Assembly (NCBI GenBank): GCA_023418055.1
Contig: JAEZDP010000014.1
Location: forward strand, 1 to 7,142
Direction of reading: 5' to 3'
DNA length: 7,142 nucleotides
Source: Acidobacteriota bacterium
Lineage (GTDB): Bacteria; Acidobacteriota; Vicinamibacteria; Vicinamibacterales; Vicinamibacteraceae
Part shown: piece by piece, positions 5,628-7,142 of the stretch
Position numbering within the stretch: the first letter of the stretch is position 1
How the letters are laid out: the number at the start of each line of letters is the position of its first letter
Program-made: the position numbers and the translations under genes
The notes under the pieces: generated by a model
What the model saw: the letters and a program-made list of their open reading frames with translations, nothing else
Database searches by the model: none
Told to the model about the DNA's origin: nothing

Positions 5628-6440
5628 TTACCGCAGCAGCGAGAGGACGGCGCTCGTCGACTGGTTCGCCTGCGCGAGCGCAGCGATACCCGACTGGTTG
5701 AGGATGTTGAAGCGCGTCATGTTGGCCGACTCTTCCGCGATGTTCGCGTCGCGGATGCGGCTCTCGGCCGCCTTGGTGTTCACAATCTGTGACTGCGCGA
5801 GGTTGATGGCGTAGCTGAGGCGGTTCTGCAGCTGGCCCACCTGGCCCTGCACGGTGCCGAGCACGGTGATGGCGGCGGTGACCTGCGCGACCGCATCCTG
5901 CGCCCCGCTCTGCGTCGAGATGTCCTGACCTTCCACGCCGAGCGTGGTGGTGTCGATGTCGCCGATGTCGCCCGCCACCACGCCGTCGGTGCCGTTGCTG
6001 CTCACGAACACCGAGAACCCCTGCGTCGCCGCCGACACGTTGAGGTTGGCCACGTTGGCCTCGCGCGTGATCTCGCTGAGCACGTCCTGGAATTCGTTGT
6101 TGAGCGTCGTGCGGGACGCCGTCGACGTCTGGCCCGAGGCGGCCTGCGTGGCCAGCACGGCGAGGCGGTCGAGCAGCTTCGAGATGTTGTCGAGCGCGCC
6201 GTCCTTGATCTGCAGGTCCGACAGGCCGTCGTTGGCGTTCCGGACGCCCTGCGTCAGGATGGCCACTTCGGAGCGGTACTGGTTGGCCACCGCGAGCCCC
6301 GCGGCGTCGTCGCCCGAGTAGTTGATGCGGAAGCCGCTCGAGACGCGCGTGAGCGCCTGCTTGAGCCCGACGTTGGTGTGGTACAGGTTGGCCTGCGAGT
6401 TGACCGCGGCGATGTTGGTGACAACTGAGAACGACGCCAT
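5628..6440 (-). CDS. Flagellin, first tandem copy
   Basis: Filament subunit of 270 residues, again D0-D1 only. It shares with its neighbour the start MASFSVVTN, the RVSSGFRINYSGDDAAGLAVAN block (32-53), DGLSDLQIKDGALDN, and the C-terminal VQGQVGQLQNRLSYAINLAQ...FNILNQSGIAALAQAN...VLSLLR. The centre (about 131-193, with GFSVFVSSNGTDGVVAGDIG) is where the paralogues differ most. GGAGGAGG precedes the ATG by 5 nt. The sigma-28-type promoter at 6495-6521 is the best match in the window, so this is plausibly the major filament protein. Its leader has a hairpin with a GGG loop rather than GGA, so CsrA control is not obvious. A duplication product of, or source for, the copy at 4618-5421; the symbol is left empty for the same reason. 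Confidence 0.96.
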   Translation of the reverse strand: MASFSVVTNIAAVNSQANLYHTNVGLKQALTRVSSGFRINYSGDDAAGLAVANQYRSEVAILTQGVRNANDGLSDLQIKDGALDNISKLLDRLAVLATQAASGQTSTASRTTLNNEFQDVLSEITREANVANLNVSAATQGFSVFVSSNGTDGVVAGDIGDIDTTTLGVEGQDISTQSGAQDAVAQVTAAITVLGTVQGQVGQLQNRLSYAINLAQSQIVNTKAAESRIRDANIAEESANMTRFNILNQSGIAALAQANQSTSAVLSLLR

Positions 6441-6470
6441 GTTTTCCTCCTCCGGAAAGTGGTTGCGTCT

Positions 6471-6487
6471 GAGCCGACCCTCGGCTC
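6471..6487 (-). repeat. 5'-terminal leader hairpin of the first flagellin mRNA
   Basis: GAGCCGA (6481-6487) and TCGGCTC (6471-6477) form a perfect 7-bp stem around a GGG loop on the minus strand. The predicted transcription start is near 6488, so the mRNA would begin almost directly with this stem, a position known in other systems to protect mRNA from 5'-end attack. The loop lacks the GGA needed for CsrA. Confidence 0.55.
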
Positions 6488-6494
6488 GGGCAGG

Positions 6495-6521
6495 TAATCG
6501 GCCCGTGTGTGCGGAGCTTTA
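6495..6521 (-). promoter_or_regulatory. Sigma-28 (FliA)-type promoter of the first flagellin
   Basis: On the minus strand TAAA (6518-6521), 15 bp, then GCCGATTA (6495-6502): exact -35, 7 of 8 in the -10 and exact spacing against TAAA-N15-GCCGATAA. Start near 6488, leader of about 48 nt. Confidence 0.9.
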
Positions 6522-6538
6522 GTGCGGCCCCCGCACAC
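6507..6538. repeat. Inverted GTGTGCGG pair bracketing the flagellin -35 element
   Basis: GTGTGCGG (6507-6514) and its exact inverse CCGCACAC (6531-6538) are separated by 16 bp that contain the TAAA -35 box (6518-6521) of the flagellin promoter. The same GTGTGCG heptamer forms the pair at 6602-6624. Placement suits a repressor or activator site for the flagellin, and also an upstream activator site (about -120 to -150) for the sigma-54 promoter facing right. Confidence 0.5.
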
Positions 6539-6601
6539 GCCGCCCACCGCGACACGCGAGGGCCCTGCTGCGGGCGGAATCTCTCCAACATTCGTGCCGG
6601 G

Positions 6602-6624
6602 AGGTGTGCGGAAGGCGCACACCT
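6602..6624. repeat. Perfect 9-bp palindrome AGGTGTGCG-N5-CGCACACCT upstream of the sigma-54 promoter
   Basis: AGGTGTGCG (6602-6610) and CGCACACCT (6616-6624) are exact inverted arms around GAAGG. It ends 8 bp before the -24 box, so it spans about -57 to -35 of the predicted start. It contains copies three and four of the GTGTGCG heptamer found at 6507-6538. It could be an operator; as RNA it would form a hairpin, but no transcript with a T-tract follows on either strand. Confidence 0.5.
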
Positions 6625-6632
6625 GCACCCCC

Positions 6633-6648
6633 TGGCGTGAGCCTTGCT
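6633..6648 (+). promoter_or_regulatory. Sigma-54 (RpoN) -24/-12 promoter for the right-hand gene
   Basis: TGGC (6633-6636) and TTGCT (6644-6648) put GG and GC exactly 10 bp apart, as in the consensus TGGCACG-N4-TTGCW; only the CG positions after TGGC differ partly (GTG for ACG). The start would lie near 6659, 17 nt before the ATG at 6676. Sigma-54 commonly drives middle flagellar genes, so the context fits. Confidence 0.65.
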
Positions 6649-6675
6649 ATGCTCCTGTCACAGAAAGAGGTGGGA

Positions 6676-7142
6676 ATGCCGCACATACAGCTAGATGGAG
6701 AGCCCTTTGCCGGCGTCACCGCGCCAGGCCCGTTCAGTCAGATCCTCGGGCGTGTCGAGCCAGACGTGGCCCGTCGCTCGCGCGTCGTGACGGCCATCCG
6801 GATCAACGGTGTCGACGAACCGGCCTTCCGCGAGGCGACGGTGGGGACTCGGATGCTGGCCGCGGATGACACGCTGGAAATCGACACGACCCCCACCCGC
6901 CAACTCGCGTCGGACGCGCTCGACGACGCGGTTCGGCTGATGCCGGCGCTCTGCGAGGCGGCCAGCGCGACGGCCGGGCACCTGCGCGGCAGTGCGCCGC
7001 TGCAGGCGGCCGGCGACCTCGCCCCGCTGGCGGAAGGCCTCACCCTGCTCGTGACGCTCGTGCAGGCCGCCGACGCGTGGGCCGACGCCTCACAGGTGCC
7101 CCACGAGTCGTGGCTCGGGGCCGACGTCTCGGCAGTGGGGCG
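6676..7142 (+). CDS. Unrecognised protein, N-terminal part, possible beta-grasp fold plus helices
   Basis: The frame is open to the window end (155 complete codons), so the C-terminus is missing. The start ATG at 6676 has AAAGAGGTG (6664-6672) close upstream; the in-frame ATG at 6649 has no ribosome site and lies before the predicted start of transcription. I do not recognise the family. Residues 1-72 read like alternating strand-helix-strand: HIQLDGEPF, a helix SQILGRVEPDVA, VVTAIRINGVDE, and a closing L-A-A-D-D-TLEIDT, a pattern like small beta-grasp (ThiS/ubiquitin-like) folds. Residues from about 75 are Ala/Leu-rich helices (ALDDAVRLMPALCEAASATAGHLRG), similar in texture to flagellar chaperones. 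No signal peptide or membrane segment. Codon usage matches the flanking genes. Divergence from a flagellin and a sigma-54 promoter suggest a flagellar or regulatory role, by context only. Confidence 0.72.
   Translation, partial: MPHIQLDGEPFAGVTAPGPFSQILGRVEPDVARRSRVVTAIRINGVDEPAFREATVGTRMLAADDTLEIDTTPTRQLASDALDDAVRLMPALCEAASATAGHLRGSAPLQAAGDLAPLAEGLTLLVTLVQAADAWADASQVPHESWLGADVSAVG

Noticed and set aside
5578..6591. Minus-strand frame of 337 residues over the first flagellin
   Set aside because: Out-of-frame shadow (GRRRRGARGG-like runs) of the real flagellin on the same strand.
6648..6653. TATGCT as a sigma-70 -10 box for the right-hand gene
   Set aside because: No TTGACA-like sequence lies 16-18 bp upstream; the -24/-12 match explains the region better.
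6650..6657. TGCTCCTG, same as one arm of the fliD promoter palindrome
   Set aside because: A single 8-mer half-site without its partner is compatible with chance at this base composition.
6649..6675. Alternative in-frame ATG at 6649 for the right-hand gene
   Set aside because: No Shine-Dalgarno, and it lies upstream of the start point predicted from the sigma-54 promoter.
1..7142. tRNA, rRNA, CRISPR array, insertion sequence or attachment site
   Set aside because: No cloverleaf-like segments, spaced direct repeats, transposase frame or terminal repeats were seen; all genes but the GNAT and the right-edge ORF are flagellar or their regulators.

Overview
The window is a compact late-flagellar gene cluster from a GC-rich bacterium. 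Third codon positions are strongly G/C and nearly all sequence is coding. FliW beside CsrA, short D2/D3-less flagellins and sigma-28-type plus sigma-54-type promoter sequences suggest an Acidobacteriota-like organism (perhaps Vicinamibacteria). That placement is an inference from gene style and was not checked by any search.

Plus strand, 1-2203: a tightly packed operon. The 3' part of flgL (hook-filament junction protein) overlaps fliW by 4 bp (ATGA). csrA follows after 15 bp, and its stop overlaps the start of a tandem-GNAT acetyltransferase gene by one base. This operon converges with a minus-strand late gene set, leaving only 12 bp between the two stop codons.

Minus strand, 6440 down to 2216: two tandem paralogous flagellin genes (5628-6440 and 4618-5421), then fliD (cap), fliS (flagellin chaperone) and a small helical protein that is probably a FlgN/FliT-type export chaperone. 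I see three FliA (sigma-28)-like promoters, all with exactly 15 bp between the -35 and -10 elements: one before each flagellin and one before fliD. A strong intrinsic terminator separates the second flagellin from fliD. A nested hairpin without a T-tract lies between the flagellins.

Right edge: a 235-bp divergent intergenic region holds the sigma-28 promoter of the first flagellin, a sigma-54 (-24/-12) promoter facing right, and four copies of GTGTGCG arranged as two inverted pairs. It leads into an unrecognised protein with a possible beta-grasp-like N-terminus, cut by the window end.

How it fits together: FliW and CsrA are the known partner-switch that ties flagellin translation to assembly. 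Free flagellin binds FliW; when FliW is released it blocks CsrA, which otherwise represses flagellin mRNA. The leader of the flagellin at 4618-5421 carries what looks like the CsrA target itself: an AGGGA in a hairpin loop about 22 nt upstream of an AAGGA inside the Shine-Dalgarno. The other flagellin lacks this arrangement, so the two filament proteins may be regulated differently. This predicted switch and the GTGTGCG operator-like repeats are the most interesting signals here.
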